Assembly: GCA_021796215.1 (NCBI GenBank) | Contig: JAJYOK010000001.1 | Span: 62,001-126,000 of the forward strand | Source: Bacteroidota bacterium | GTDB lineage: Bacteria > Bacteroidota > Ignavibacteria > UBA10030 > UBA8401 | Direction of reading: 5' to 3' | DNA length: 64,000 nucleotides | Shown here: piece after piece, positions 28,055 to 38,029 of the stretch | Numbering within the stretch: the stretch's first letter is position 1 | How the letters are laid out: each line of letters opens with the position of its first letter | Notes under the pieces: generated by a model | What the model was told of the DNA's origin: nothing | What the model saw: the letters and a program-made list of their open reading frames with translations, nothing else | Database searches by the model: none | Made by a program: the position numbers and the translations under genes

Positions 28055-29092
28055 ATGAAACTTTCGGACTTCAAATATCCGTTGCCGAGAAATTTAATCG
28101 CGAAACATCCGGCGAATCCGCGTGATCACTCGCGTTTGCTCGTGTTGAACCGCGCCGATGAAACGATTGAGGACAGGAGGTTTTCGGATATTGCGGAGTA
28201 TTTTGAAAAAGGAGACTGCCTTCTTGTCAACGACACGAAAGTCTTTCAAGCGCGTTTGTTTGGGCGGAAAGAAAAAACCAATGCGAAAATTGAAGTCTTT
28301 CTTCTCCGGCAATTGAATGCGGAGGACAATATCTGGGATGTGATTGTTGATCCTGCCCGAAAAGTGCGGATTGGAAACAAAATCTATTTCGATGATGGGA
28401 GTATATGGTGCGAAGTGATTGATAATACGACATCGCGCGGACGCACGGTGCGTTTCAATTACATTGGCGATTTTTTCAAGCTCGTTGAGAAAATCGGACA
28501 TACACCGCTTCCATACTACATCAAGCGTGAAGCTTTAGAAAAAGATAAGGTTTCCTATCAAACAGTCTATGCAAAAACTGTTGGTGCTGTTGCAGCTCCG
28601 ACAGCTGGGCTTCATTTCACGAAACCATTGCTGAAGAAGCTTGAAAGAAAAGGTGTAAAAAGAGCTTCGGTTCTGCTTCATATCGGACTGGGAACATTTC
28701 GTCCGGTCGAAGTCGAAGATTTAACCAAGCATAAGATGGATTCTGAATTTTACGAAGTTCCTGCGGAATCTGCACGCATCGTCAACAAGGTGATTGATAA
28801 CAAAGGAAGCGTATTTGTTGTCGGGACAAGCGCGTGCCGCGCCGCAGAATCGAGTACGACGGTTGACGGCCATTTGAAAGAAAGCCGCGGCTGGACGGAT
28901 AAATTTATTTTCCCGCCGTATGATTTTAAAATTCCCGATAAGCTCATCACGAATTTCCACATGCCGGAATCAACATTGCTGATGCTCACTTCTGCTTTTG
29001 GCGGACATGACTTCGTTATGCGGGCATACAAACATGCGATCAAAAAAGGCTACCGGTTTTACAGCTATGGCGACGCGATGCTGATTATCTGA
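28055..29092 (+). CDS. queA: S-adenosylmethionine:tRNA ribosyltransferase-isomerase
   Basis: This encodes 345 residues, the normal QueA length. It adds the SAM-derived ribosyl group to preQ1-tRNA to form epoxyqueuosine in the queuosine pathway. Family motifs are [45 protein letters not shown] and [17 protein letters not shown]. The end is at [11 protein letters not shown], also standard. No other queuosine gene is in the window. It is followed after 13 bases by the permease gene. Confidence 0.96.
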   Translation: MKLSDFKYPLPRNLIAKHPANPRDHSRLLVLNRADETIEDRRFSDIAEYFEKGDCLLVNDTKVFQARLFGRKEKTNAKIEVFLLRQLNAEDNIWDVIVDPARKVRIGNKIYFDDGSIWCEVIDNTTSRGRTVRFNYIGDFFKLVEKIGHTPLPYYIKREALEKDKVSYQTVYAKTVGAVAAPTAGLHFTKPLLKKLERKGVKRASVLLHIGLGTFRPVEVEDLTKHKMDSEFYEVPAESARIVNKVIDNKGSVFVVGTSACRAAESSTTVDGHLKESRGWTDKFIFPPYDFKIPDKLITNFHMPESTLLMLTSAFGGHDFVMRAYKHAIKKGYRFYSYGDAMLII

Positions 29093-29105
29093 GTCTGAGC
29101 TTCTC

Positions 29106-30974
29106 ATGCAATTATCAATGAAATTTTTTACCCTTGTGCTGCTGAACGTTGCAGTGGTCGGGGTTTTCGTTTGGCTCTTCCGCAAAAAGAATCTTCTTAC
29201 CTATTTCAGCGGCGGACGCTGGTGGCTAACGTGGCTTGCGACCGGCGTTATCACGTTAATGGACGAGCTCACGTCCATTTTCTACGTTCCGGCTGAGTCA
29301 TGGCGCTTCATTGGTCTGCATGCGATTGCTTTCATTGCAGTCACCTCCTTGTTCATTCGTTTCATTTCCACACGCATGACCGAGATTGCGCAGATTCTTG
29401 AACATCACAATCTTCGCGGCGGCGGAGTGTATTCATTTTCCTATTTCGTTCTCGGTCCTACACTTTCCTTTATTGCTGTCGCCTCGATTATGGTGGATTA
29501 TATCCTTACGGCATGTATCTCCACTGTCAGTGCAGTCGAAAACGGATTGACGTTTTTGGCGATTCCACCGGAACAGAAATTTTTTATTATGTTTGCCGTT
29601 GTGTGGGCAATTGCCGGTCTGAATATTATTGGTATACGCGAGAACGCGAGATTTACGTTCGGTTTATTTTTTGTTGTTGCAGTTGTCCTGCTAACGTTTC
29701 TTGCATCGGCACTGTATGAGTCAACCGGTGCTTCGTGGGGAATAATTGGCCACAGTTTCACGAATGCTGTGAGTGAAGTGCATGAGCGCGGAGTGATTGG
29801 AGGGTACGGATGGACGATCTTTGCGGTTGCAAGTTGCATTCTTGCATATTCCGGAATTGAATCGGTCCTGCAAACCGCAGGATTGGTGAAAAGCTGGAAG
29901 GATATTCATAAGGCGTATATTTTTCTTGCGTTGACTGTCGGTATCTTCACGCCAATGATCTCGATGCTTGTTCTCAGTTCCCCGGTGAATGCCGCCGCTC
30001 ATGAAACCGATTTGTTGACACAATATGCTGCGGTTCTGAATGGAGTTCCCTTTGGGGTTATTGTTGGTGTTATTGCAAGTGTTGCGTTGATCATGGCAGT
30101 TAACACGGCGTTTGTGGCATCGAGCGAGTTGATGGAGCGAGTAGCACATCGGTACAATTTTCATTGGATTATCAGGACAAACAAGCGTCAGTCACTCTAC
30201 CGTATTCATGTATTGAACGCGGTCTTGTTCACCGTCATTATTCTTATTACAAGCGGCAGTCAAAAAATACTTGCCGAGATGTACGCGCTGGGCATTGTAG
30301 CGAGCTTTTCCATCAATATGGGATGCCTGTTGATTTACAGATACTCGACCGGCACGAAAGAAATCCGTGAGTATTATACCTCGCGCACAGGAACGCTGCT
30401 CATCTTTATTATTCTTATTTCGTGTTTCGGTTATCTCATGTACGATAAACCTTACGGCACAGCGCTCTGGTTGTTAGCAACTTCGTTTGCACTTTTAGTC
30501 GGCATCCGTGTGGCAAAGAAAAAAGCACCGGAAAAAGTTGAGATCGAACAAACCGATACACCAATGAAAATGGTGTTTGCGCTTGCAGAAGCGCCGAGTG
30601 ATAATGTGCATATCTATTTTAAACGCCCGCTGGAATCAGTTGGTATGCATGATCCGAATACCGCGTTTGTAAGTTTTTATTCTCCTCGTGCGGGTATTCC
30701 ACAGCGTGTTGCTCAGAATCATTACCGTTTTGCAAGTGCCGGTCAATCTCTCTTTGACAGCATTACCGAATTGCTCTATGTTCTGAAGTACGAGTTGCCG
30801 CACAAGTCCGTTACCGTGCATTTCGGCTGGCCTCTCTCTTCGTGGATTGATCGTTTTTCGATTGGCGTCATGGTGTATAGTATTATGCGCCTTCCTAAAA
30901 TATTTTCAGAGTTTGATTTCGTAATCGAATATTTCGGGAAGAGCACTGTTATGTCTTCTCATCATCCTAAATAA
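29106..30974 (+). CDS. APC-superfamily amino acid permease with a C-terminal soluble domain
   Basis: This encodes 622 residues; the Met at 29121 is an alternative start. About twelve membrane helices span residues 5-475, with APC-like features such as GGGVYSFSYF in the region of helix 3, NIIGIRENARFTFG, and an AYSGIESVLQTAG segment. Residues about 490-622 form a soluble C-terminal domain (KMVFALAEAPSDNVHIYFKR, AFVSFYSPRAG) that I do not recognise. The solute is unknown. The VPFGVIVGVI stretch near 30046 looks like a family A repeat at DNA level but fits the membrane helix. Confidence 0.8.
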   Translation: MQLSMKFFTLVLLNVAVVGVFVWLFRKKNLLTYFSGGRWWLTWLATGVITLMDELTSIFYVPAESWRFIGLHAIAFIAVTSLFIRFISTRMTEIAQILEHHNLRGGGVYSFSYFVLGPTLSFIAVASIMVDYILTACISTVSAVENGLTFLAIPPEQKFFIMFAVVWAIAGLNIIGIRENARFTFGLFFVVAVVLLTFLASALYESTGASWGIIGHSFTNAVSEVHERGVIGGYGWTIFAVASCILAYSGIESVLQTAGLVKSWKDIHKAYIFLALTVGIFTPMISMLVLSSPVNAAAHETDLLTQYAAVLNGVPFGVIVGVIASVALIMAVNTAFVASSELMERVAHRYNFHWIIRTNKRQSLYRIHVLNAVLFTVIILITSGSQKILAEMYALGIVASFSINMGCLLIYRYSTGTKEIREYYTSRTGTLLIFIILISCFGYLMYDKPYGTALWLLATSFALLVGIRVAKKKAPEKVEIEQTDTPMKMVFALAEAPSDNVHIYFKRPLESVGMHDPNTAFVSFYSPRAGIPQRVAQNHYRFASAGQSLFDSITELLYVLKYELPHKSVTVHFGWPLSSWIDRFSIGVMVYSIMRLPKIFSEFDFVIEYFGKSTVMSSHHPK

Positions 30975-30977
30975 TCT

Positions 30978-31667
30978 ATGTTTACAAGTGTCATTATTCC
31001 GGCGGCAGGTTTCGGTGAGCGCATGGGTGCGCCGGTGAGTAAACAATTTTTATCGCTTCGCGGAAAACCGATCATCATTCATACGCTGGAACGATTCCAG
31101 CAGTGCAGTGAGATTACAGAGATTGTCATTGCAGCACAGCGATCTGCATTTCAGCAGATTGAATTTCTTGTGCGGGAATTTCATCTTACGAAAGTCCGCC
31201 CGATAGTGGAAGGAGGGAAGCGCCGTCAGCATTCTGTGGCGAACGCATTGAGCTTTGTTGACGCGCGTGCCGAACTTGTTGCAGTTCACGATGCCGTTCG
31301 TCCGTTCATTCACCGGAAGATTCTTCTTACGGCAATTGAAAAAGCCGCCGAATATTCGGCTTCGGTTGTTGCAGTCCGTGCAAAAGACACCCTGAAAATC
31401 GGTGATGAAAATTCTTTCATTGAAAGCACATTGAATCGCTCGTCCGTGTGGATTGCACAGACGCCGCAGGTTTTCAAAAAAGAAATTCTTGTTCGTGCGT
31501 ACGAACATGCGAAGAACAACAGTATTGAGGCAACAGACGATGCGTCGCTTGTCGAGCAGATTGGAATTCAGCCTGTTCTTGTTGAGGGCAGTTACGATAA
31601 TATCAAAATTACTACGCCAGACGACCTGGAATTCGCGGAAGTCCTTGCGCACAGGTTCGAAGGCTGA
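30978..31667 (+). CDS. ispD: 2-C-methyl-D-erythritol 4-phosphate cytidylyltransferase
   Basis: This encodes 229 residues, the normal length for the single-domain enzyme. It forms CDP-methylerythritol in the MEP isoprenoid pathway. The nucleotidyltransferase start IIPAAGFGERMGAPVSKQFL is diagnostic, followed by VAVHDAVRPF (metal/substrate site), AQTPQVFKKE and TDDASLVE. It starts 3 bases after the permease. IspF, often fused or adjacent, is absent. Confidence 0.95.
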   Translation: MFTSVIIPAAGFGERMGAPVSKQFLSLRGKPIIIHTLERFQQCSEITEIVIAAQRSAFQQIEFLVREFHLTKVRPIVEGGKRRQHSVANALSFVDARAELVAVHDAVRPFIHRKILLTAIEKAAEYSASVVAVRAKDTLKIGDENSFIESTLNRSSVWIAQTPQVFKKEILVRAYEHAKNNSIEATDDASLVEQIGIQPVLVEGSYDNIKITTPDDLEFAEVLAHRFEG

Positions 31668-31675
31668 CACGGCAC

Positions 31676-31703
31676 TTGACTTTCATACTTTCGTTCCATA
31701 ATT
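31676..31703 (+). promoter_or_regulatory. Sigma-70-type promoter candidate for plsY
   Basis: TTGACT (31676-31681), a 16-base spacer and ATAATT (31698-31703) lie about 45 bases before the plsY start. It was read by eye, so moderate confidence. Confidence 0.5.
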
Positions 31704-31747
31704 TTTTCTACTATTAAGTTTGGTTCATTTAAAAGGAAGGAAATAGC

Positions 31748-32431
31748 ATGATCAATCTCCTTATTGTGGTGGTGTTGAGTTACCTTGTAGGTTCGATTCC
31801 GACCAGCATCATTGCGTCACGACTCGCACGAGGGCTTGACATCCGCAAATTCGGGAGTGGAAACGCCGGCGGCACAAATGTTGTCCGCGTATTGGGATGG
31901 AAAATCGGCGTTGCCGTCATCTTGTTTGATATTCTGAAAGGTGCAATTGCAACGATCATTATTGCGCGCCTGTTTTGGAATCCGACGCTTCCTTTTCACA
32001 ATCAAACGCCGTTTACTGACTTCACCGTTGTGCAAATCATCTGCGGCGCGGCAGCAGTGCTCGGTCATGTGTGGACATTGTTTGCGGGTTTCAAGGGAGG
32101 AAAGGGTGTTGCTACCGGAGCGGGCATGTTGATTGCCGTTGCGCCGGTCGAGTTCGCTGTTTCAATTCTTATTTTCATGCTCGTCTTTGCAATTTCCCGT
32201 TACGTATCGCTCGGTTCAATTATCGCAGCCATGGCATTTCCGCTTACGATGTTCTTCCGCGAAAATGTGTTCAATGTGAACATCCACGGTTATCATACAT
32301 TAATTTTTTTCGCAATCGCAATTTCTGTTTTGCTTCTCTTCACACACCGATCGAACATCAAACGATTGCTTGCGGGTACTGAACATAAGCTGACTTCGTT
32401 TCACGGTTCATCGTCCCGTCCCAGAACGTGA
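31748..32431 (+). CDS. plsY: Glycerol-3-phosphate acyltransferase PlsY
   Basis: This encodes 227 residues with about five membrane helices. It acylates glycerol 3-phosphate from acyl-phosphate at the inner membrane, the first step of phospholipid synthesis. The family motifs are GSIPTSIIASRLARGLDIRK, FGSGNAGGTNVVRVLG and GFKGGKGVATGAG. AAAGGAAGG precedes the ATG. It is followed by gpsA, which supplies glycerol 3-phosphate, a functionally sensible pair. Confidence 0.95.
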   Translation: MINLLIVVVLSYLVGSIPTSIIASRLARGLDIRKFGSGNAGGTNVVRVLGWKIGVAVILFDILKGAIATIIIARLFWNPTLPFHNQTPFTDFTVVQIICGAAAVLGHVWTLFAGFKGGKGVATGAGMLIAVAPVEFAVSILIFMLVFAISRYVSLGSIIAAMAFPLTMFFRENVFNVNIHGYHTLIFFAIAISVLLLFTHRSNIKRLLAGTEHKLTSFHGSSSRPRT

Positions 32432-32478
32432 CGGAATATCGTTTCTCGTAAAAGTTGAAAATACTCCGAAGGTAAGAT

Positions 32479-33483
32479 ATGCGCGTTGCTGTGTTAGGCG
32501 CGGGAAGCTGGGGCACAACACTCGCGATCCTTCTTGCAGATAATCATCATGAAGTTTCGCTGTGGACCTACCGGCCTGAGCAAGCGGAATTGATTCTTCA
32601 AACGCGGGAAAACCCTGCATTCTTACCGGGCATCAAAATTCCCGATGGCATTGCAATTCTTACTGACGTTGAACAAGCGGCGGCAGGAAAAGATTTAATC
32701 GTTTCAGCAGTTCCCTCTCAGTTTCTTCGTTCCATTCTTCAACAAATTGCCCGCATCAATCTTTCAGAAACGATTATTGTCAATGTTGCCAAAGGAATTG
32801 AAAATACTTCATTGATGACAATGTCTGAAGTGATGTTGGATGTTTTGGAATACGAGAAGAAAGCCAATCTTGCGATTTTATCCGGACCAAGCCATGCGGA
32901 AGAAGTAAGCAAAAAGATTCCAACGGCTGTGGTTTCCGCGTCATGGAATATAAAGACTGCTAAAGCCGTTGCTGCGGCGTTCACCATGCCATATTTCCGT
33001 GTGTATGTCAACGACGATATTCGCGGAGTCGAGCTTGGCGGCGCATTGAAGAATGTTATTGCCATAGGTGCGGGCGTTGTTGATGGTGCCGGCTTTGGCG
33101 ATAACACGAAGGCGGCAATTATGACGCGCGGCATCTCCGAAATGACACGGCTCGGAGTGAAAATGGGTGCACTACCGAGAACGTTTGCCGGGCTCTCAGG
33201 CGTTGGCGATTTGATTGTAACATGCATGAGCAAACACAGCCGCAACCGCTATGTCGGTGAAGAAGTCGGTAAAGGGCGGAAGCTTGAGGATGTTTTGAAA
33301 GAAATGGTGATGGTTGCCGAGGGTGTCTCTACCTGTCAGGCAGCAGTAGATCTGGCGCAGAAGCATCGGACGGAGATGGCAATTTTTTGTGAGGTTCAAA
33401 AAATTCTTTTTGAAGGGAAAAATCCTTATCAGGCAACTGAAGACCTGATGACGCGCGAAGTGAAGCATGAATCATGGAATTGA
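32479..33483 (+). CDS. gpsA: Glycerol-3-phosphate dehydrogenase (NAD(P)+)
   Basis: This encodes 334 residues. The Rossmann motif MRVAVLGAGSWGTTLA is at the N-terminus; VNVAKGIE, LSGPSHAEEV and the catalytic Lys region GGALKNVIAIGAG are all present, along with NTKAAIMTRG. It reduces dihydroxyacetone phosphate to sn-glycerol 3-phosphate for lipid synthesis. It sits 47 bases after plsY with a GAAGG ribosome binding site. Confidence 0.96.
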   Translation: MRVAVLGAGSWGTTLAILLADNHHEVSLWTYRPEQAELILQTRENPAFLPGIKIPDGIAILTDVEQAAAGKDLIVSAVPSQFLRSILQQIARINLSETIIVNVAKGIENTSLMTMSEVMLDVLEYEKKANLAILSGPSHAEEVSKKIPTAVVSASWNIKTAKAVAAAFTMPYFRVYVNDDIRGVELGGALKNVIAIGAGVVDGAGFGDNTKAAIMTRGISEMTRLGVKMGALPRTFAGLSGVGDLIVTCMSKHSRNRYVGEEVGKGRKLEDVLKEMVMVAEGVSTCQAAVDLAQKHRTEMAIFCEVQKILFEGKNPYQATEDLMTREVKHESWN

Positions 33484-33546
33484 CCTTTGCATAAAATAAT
33501 GATGCGTTTTAGAAACCCCATTCCTCTCATTCCAAGGTAACCTCTT

Positions 33547-35214
33547 ATGAAACTTTTTCTTTTGCTCTTGCTCCCATTTTCTTTCGCGTTCGCTCAACGC
33601 TGGGCTGACGTTGTTTTCATCAACGGAAAAATCTGGACGGTTGATGCTTCTCGCTCGGAAGCCGAAGCTGTTGCTGTGGCTGATGGAAAAATTATTGCGG
33701 TAGGTACAACGGCTGAAGTTAAACGGTTTGCAGGCTCTTCTACCCAAGTCATTGACTTGCACGGAAAGCGCATGCTGTCCGGATTTATTGACGATCATAC
33801 ACATTTCCTCAGCGGCGGATTTCAATTGCAAAATGTTGATTTGCGTTATGCCAAAAGCGAGGAAGAGTTTGCCGCCATCATTAAAAAGCGGGCAGAAGAA
33901 AAACCGGGGAAATGGATCACCGGCGGCGATTGGGATCATGATAACTGGAAAGATGGAAAACTTCCGGCAAAAGAATTGATTGACGCATGGACGCCGACAA
34001 CTCCGGTTTTCGTCAATCGCTACGACGGTCACATGGCGCTGGCAAATTCGTACGTTCTGAAATTAGCAGGCATTACGAAAGATACTCCCGATCCGCCTGG
34101 CGGAACAATTGTCAAAGATCCGAAAACCGGTGAGCCGACCGGAGTTCTTAAAGACGAGGCGATGTCAAAGGTGTACGCACTCATTCCCGACCCTACAGAC
34201 GACGATTTATTGGAAGCTGCGCGTCTCGCGCTTGCAGAGGCACGGAAATACGGATTGACTTCAATTCAAGATATGGCGTACAATTATGGTTCGCGTGATA
34301 TTGATACATACCGCGAGTTGCAGCGGCGCGGTGAATTGACAACGCGGATGTATTGCCGTGCGTATATTTCCAACTGGCAATCGCTCGCCGACGCAAGTGT
34401 GCAAGCTGGTTTCGGTGATGATATGATCACACTCGGCTCGCTGAAAGCATTCGCCGATGGCTCGCTCGGTTCTTCGACAGCGCTGTTTTTCCAACCGTAC
34501 GATTCCGATCCAACAACGCGCGGACTCGCGACCGATATTCTGCAAGATGGCCGCCTCGAACAATGGGCAACATCGGCGGACAGCTCGCGGTTGCAGCTTT
34601 GCATTCATGCTATCGGCGATAGCGCGAACAGCCTGATTCTTGATATCTATGGGCGTATTGCAAAGAAGAATCCGAAATGGGACAGACGGTTCCGCATCGA
34701 ACATGCACAGCACATTGCTCCGAAAGACTTCAAACGTTTTGCTGAGCTTGGCGTTATCGCTTCTGCGCAACCGTATCATGCCATTGATGACGGGCGCTGG
34801 GCTGAAAAACGCATTGGACATGAACGCTGCAAAACATCGTACGCATTCAGAACTTTTTTGGATAATGGCGTGAAGCTTTGCTTCGGGAGCGATTGGACGG
34901 TTGCGCCGCTGAATCCATTGCTTGGAATTTACGCCGCCGTTACACGAAGAACAACCGACGGCGCAAATCCGAACGGTTGGTTTCCCGAGCAAAAAATTTC
35001 CGTGAAGGAGGCGATTGAGTGTTACACAATCAACAATGCGTATGCGGCGTTTCAGGAAAATGTTAAAGGAAGTATAAGCGTCGGCAAGTTTGCCGATTTT
35101 GTTGTTCTCTCGGATGACATTCTTGCGATTGATCCCGTGAAGATTGCAGATGTAAAGGTAGAAATGACGATCTTAGGCGGAAAAATTGTTTACCAACGAA
35201 ATGAGAAGGACTAA
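33547..35214 (+). CDS. Secreted YtcJ-like amidohydrolase
   Basis: This encodes 555 residues with a Sec signal peptide (MKLFLLLLLPFSFAFA). The amidohydrolase fold opens ADVVFINGKIWTVD and has the metal motif DDHTHF, GGDWDHDNW, LCIHAIGDSAN, RIEHAQHI and FGSDWTVAPLNPL, and ends with the SVGKFADFVVLSDDIL segment. This is the YtcJ/imidazolonepropionase-related group of metal-dependent amidohydrolases; the substrate is unknown. Export suggests periplasmic scavenging. The next gene starts 9 bases downstream. Confidence 0.88.
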   Translation: MKLFLLLLLPFSFAFAQRWADVVFINGKIWTVDASRSEAEAVAVADGKIIAVGTTAEVKRFAGSSTQVIDLHGKRMLSGFIDDHTHFLSGGFQLQNVDLRYAKSEEEFAAIIKKRAEEKPGKWITGGDWDHDNWKDGKLPAKELIDAWTPTTPVFVNRYDGHMALANSYVLKLAGITKDTPDPPGGTIVKDPKTGEPTGVLKDEAMSKVYALIPDPTDDDLLEAARLALAEARKYGLTSIQDMAYNYGSRDIDTYRELQRRGELTTRMYCRAYISNWQSLADASVQAGFGDDMITLGSLKAFADGSLGSSTALFFQPYDSDPTTRGLATDILQDGRLEQWATSADSSRLQLCIHAIGDSANSLILDIYGRIAKKNPKWDRRFRIEHAQHIAPKDFKRFAELGVIASAQPYHAIDDGRWAEKRIGHERCKTSYAFRTFLDNGVKLCFGSDWTVAPLNPLLGIYAAVTRRTTDGANPNGWFPEQKISVKEAIECYTINNAYAAFQENVKGSISVGKFADFVVLSDDILAIDPVKIADVKVEMTILGGKIVYQRNEKD

Positions 35215-35223
35215 ATAACCGGT

Positions 35224-35601
35224 ATGCTATCAAAAGAAAAAGCGCTATATCATCAGATCCATCCCTTCAAATTATTTGTTGATTTTGCTACTGGGTTTCT
35301 TGCGGTTTATTTCTTCTGGGTACATGACATTGTTACAGGATTGATTGTCGCCTTTGTTCCGTCGCTCGTTATTTCTCTGGCTATGATCTGGACGATGGAT
35401 TTTACCAAACAGAAAAATTCGAAATTCGGAAAATACGTCGCCCGGTTTATGACGCGCTCAAAAGAAAACCTTCGCTTGATTGGCTTTCTTGTTATGCTTG
35501 TTGGAGGGTGGTATCAATCGTGGGGAATGATTCTTGTCGGCTTCGCCGTTGTTCTCTATTCGTGGATGTACGGACTTTTCTACGGTTTGAAAGTGAAATG
35601 A
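35224..35601 (+). CDS. Small multi-pass membrane protein
   Basis: This encodes 125 residues with about four hydrophobic segments (residues 22-38, 40-58, 80-94 and 96-119) and a basic loop (KQKNSKFGKYVARFMTRSKENLR). No family is recognised. It is 9 bases after the amidohydrolase, so probably cotranscribed. Confidence 0.7.
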   Translation: MLSKEKALYHQIHPFKLFVDFATGFLAVYFFWVHDIVTGLIVAFVPSLVISLAMIWTMDFTKQKNSKFGKYVARFMTRSKENLRLIGFLVMLVGGWYQSWGMILVGFAVVLYSWMYGLFYGLKVK

Positions 35602-35642
35602 AAATATCGCTTTTCGTCCTCACACCGTTTCTCTGCTGATCT

Positions 35643-37811
35643 GTGTCTCTCCAATACGTCAAAGGGATCGGACCGATACGAGCCGCGGCACTGAAAGCCA
35701 TCGGCATTGATTCAATCCAAAAACTTCTCTATTACTTTCCCCGTGATTATCTTGACCGTTCCCGCATCACAAAAATAAAAGACCTTTCAAAATTTGTTGA
35801 AGCCGGAAATGAAGTGACCGTTATCGGCTCTGTCTTTCGTGTCGAATTAAAACGGACGCGGCACGGGAAGAAAATTTTCTTTCTCACATTGAAAGACGAG
35901 ACTGGTTATCTGACGTGCGTTTTTTTTGCAGGAGGGGAATGGCTCAGGAAAGCATTTTCCGTTGGAGAAGTGCTAGCGGTTTCGTCGGTGCCGGAGTTTG
36001 ATCGTTTGAATCGCGTGCAATTCATTCACCCGGAATTTGACCGGTTGAAAGTGAAAGACGAGGAGGACGATACGGATTGGAGTATGCTGCTTCACACCGG
36101 ATCGATCATTCCCAAATATCATTCATCAGAAGAATTGCGCAATGTTGGTTTGGATAACCGAGGATTCCGGCGCATCATCAAAAATGCCGTACTTCATCAT
36201 TTAAACGAAGTGACGGAACATCTTCCCGATGAAATGCTCTTGAAGAATGAGCTTATCGGAATTCAAAATGCGATTGCAAAAATTCATTTTCCAAGATCAT
36301 ATGAAGAACGAGATATGGCGCTCCGGCGGTTGAAATTCGACGAGCTATTCTATTTCCAATTGCTTCTTGCGTATCGTCGAAGAGAACTGAAGGGTGAACT
36401 GCGGGGAATTCAATTCAATGTGAAAAGTTCATTGGCCCGACGTCTTCAGCAATCGCTTCCTTTTGAATTGACGAAAGCGCAGCGCAAGGTAATCCGGGAA
36501 ATTACGGATGACATGCAATCTTCTTCTCCAATGAACAGACTGCTGCAAGGTGATGTTGGAAGCGGAAAAACGATTGTTGCGTTGTTTGCAATGCTGGTTG
36601 CTATGGAAAATGGTTTTCAAAGCGTGCTCATGGCACCGACGGAAATTCTTGCCGAGCAGCATTATTGGACACTGAAGAATTTTCTCGGGGAATTGCCGGC
36701 GAATGTTCGTTTGCTTATAGGCGGCCAACGGAAAAAATTACGCGAAGATATTCTGACCGATATTCGCCGCGGCTCGGCGCAGATCGTTGTGGGCACGCAT
36801 GCACTGATTCAAGAGCACGTTGAATTTTCCAATTTGGGTTTTGTTGTAATAGACGAACAGCATCGTTTTGGCGTTGCGCAACGGTCCTTGTTGCGTGAAA
36901 AAGGGAAAACGAATCCCGATGTACTTGTGATGACTGCCACGCCGATTCCACGCACACTGGCACTGACCGTATACGGAGATCTTGACAATTCTGTTATTGA
37001 TGAATTGCCTGAAAATCGTAAGCCAATCCGCACCGCAGTGCGAAGGGAGCGGGACAAGGAAAAAGTGTTCGCATTTCTCAAACAGGAAATTCAACGCGGC
37101 CGCCAGGCGTATATTGTTTATCCTCTCATTGAGGAATCCGAAAAGATTGAATTGAAAGCTGCCGTTGCAGAATTCAGGCGGCTCAGCGAGAATTATTTTC
37201 CTGATCTTCGCCTCGGTTTGTTGCATGGAAGATTATCTTCAGAAGAAAAGGAATCGCTGATGACGCAATTTAAGACGCGCCAACTCGATATTCTGGTGAC
37301 AACGACAGTGATTGAAGTTGGCATTGATGTTCCCAATGCAACCATCATGATTGTTGAAAATGCTGAACGTTTCGGCTTGTCACAGCTTCACCAGCTGCGC
37401 GGGAGAGTTGGCCGCGGCGTTGAACAATCTTATTGTATTCTCCTTACAGATGATCTTGAGTTGAAAAAGAAAACACAGCTTGCTTCGAATCGTGCAGAGG
37501 CGCACCGTGAAGCGGCTGCGGCAAAAAAAAGGCTTGCAACAATGGAGCGCACAACGGATGGATTTGAAATTGCTGAAGTGGATTTAGAATTGCGCGGCCC
37601 CGGCGATTATTTCGGAACACGACAAAGCGGTTTGCCGGAATTCAAAGTTGTTGACATCGTTCACGACACAGAAGTGCTCTCTCTTGCGCGACATGAAGCA
37701 TTCAATCTTGTGCACGATGATCCTCAACTTCGTTTGCCGCAGCATCAGCACATCAGAAAATATTTTGAGTTATCATTCAAAAATTTTCTTTCGTACGTTC
37801 GCGTTGGTTAG
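35643..37811 (+). CDS. recG: ATP-dependent DNA helicase RecG
   Basis: This encodes 722 residues from a GTG start; no good ribosome binding site is visible, so the start could vary slightly. The N-terminal wedge/OB-fold region opens LQYVKGIGPIRAAALKAIGI. The SF2 helicase motifs are LLQGDVGSGKT (Walker A), VVIDEQHRFG (DEQH box, typical of RecG and PriA), MTATPIPRTLA and the C-terminal QLRGRVGRG. It remodels stalled replication forks and Holliday junctions. Confidence 0.96.
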   Translation: MSLQYVKGIGPIRAAALKAIGIDSIQKLLYYFPRDYLDRSRITKIKDLSKFVEAGNEVTVIGSVFRVELKRTRHGKKIFFLTLKDETGYLTCVFFAGGEWLRKAFSVGEVLAVSSVPEFDRLNRVQFIHPEFDRLKVKDEEDDTDWSMLLHTGSIIPKYHSSEELRNVGLDNRGFRRIIKNAVLHHLNEVTEHLPDEMLLKNELIGIQNAIAKIHFPRSYEERDMALRRLKFDELFYFQLLLAYRRRELKGELRGIQFNVKSSLARRLQQSLPFELTKAQRKVIREITDDMQSSSPMNRLLQGDVGSGKTIVALFAMLVAMENGFQSVLMAPTEILAEQHYWTLKNFLGELPANVRLLIGGQRKKLREDILTDIRRGSAQIVVGTHALIQEHVEFSNLGFVVIDEQHRFGVAQRSLLREKGKTNPDVLVMTATPIPRTLALTVYGDLDNSVIDELPENRKPIRTAVRRERDKEKVFAFLKQEIQRGRQAYIVYPLIEESEKIELKAAVAEFRRLSENYFPDLRLGLLHGRLSSEEKESLMTQFKTRQLDILVTTTVIEVGIDVPNATIMIVENAERFGLSQLHQLRGRVGRGVEQSYCILLTDDLELKKKTQLASNRAEAHREAAAAKKRLATMERTTDGFEIAEVDLELRGPGDYFGTRQSGLPEFKVVDIVHDTEVLSLARHEAFNLVHDDPQLRLPQHQHIRKYFELSFKNFLSYVRVG

Positions 37812-37908
37812 CTGCGAAGTTCTCAGTTGTCTTCTCACCGACCTCACTCATCCTTCATGTCACTCTGACATTCGTCTTCAAAAATAAAAGCAAAACTCCA
37901 CTTTTTTC

Positions 37909-37936
37909 TTGACAACGTGTCTAAAAACATTATATT
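37909..37936 (+). promoter_or_regulatory. Sigma-70-type promoter for the ATP-grasp/GNAT/KamA operon
   Basis: TTGACA (37909-37914), a 16-base spacer and TATATT (37931-37936) lie about 94 bases upstream of the first ligase gene, leaving a leader of about 85 bases. The recG-to-ligase gap (37812-38029) is long compared with the rest of the window, in keeping with a new transcription unit. Confidence 0.65.
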
Positions 37937-38029
37937 AATACACAAGGCGTGTGAGTGAAGATCATGCTGAGAAAAAAAATATGTATCACAATCATGAAAG
38001 GTATCGAAAGTTTTTTGATACATGAGTGA

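Noticed and set aside
30043..30064. GTTCCCTTTGGGGTT, family-A-like at DNA level inside the APC permease
   Set aside because: The encoded VPFGV fits the membrane helix without a length change, and flanking bases do not match the family core, so it is probably coincidence.
37648..37887. Plus-strand ORF at the end of recG
   Set aside because: It is out of frame within recG, whose reading frame is clear through the RGRVGRG motif.
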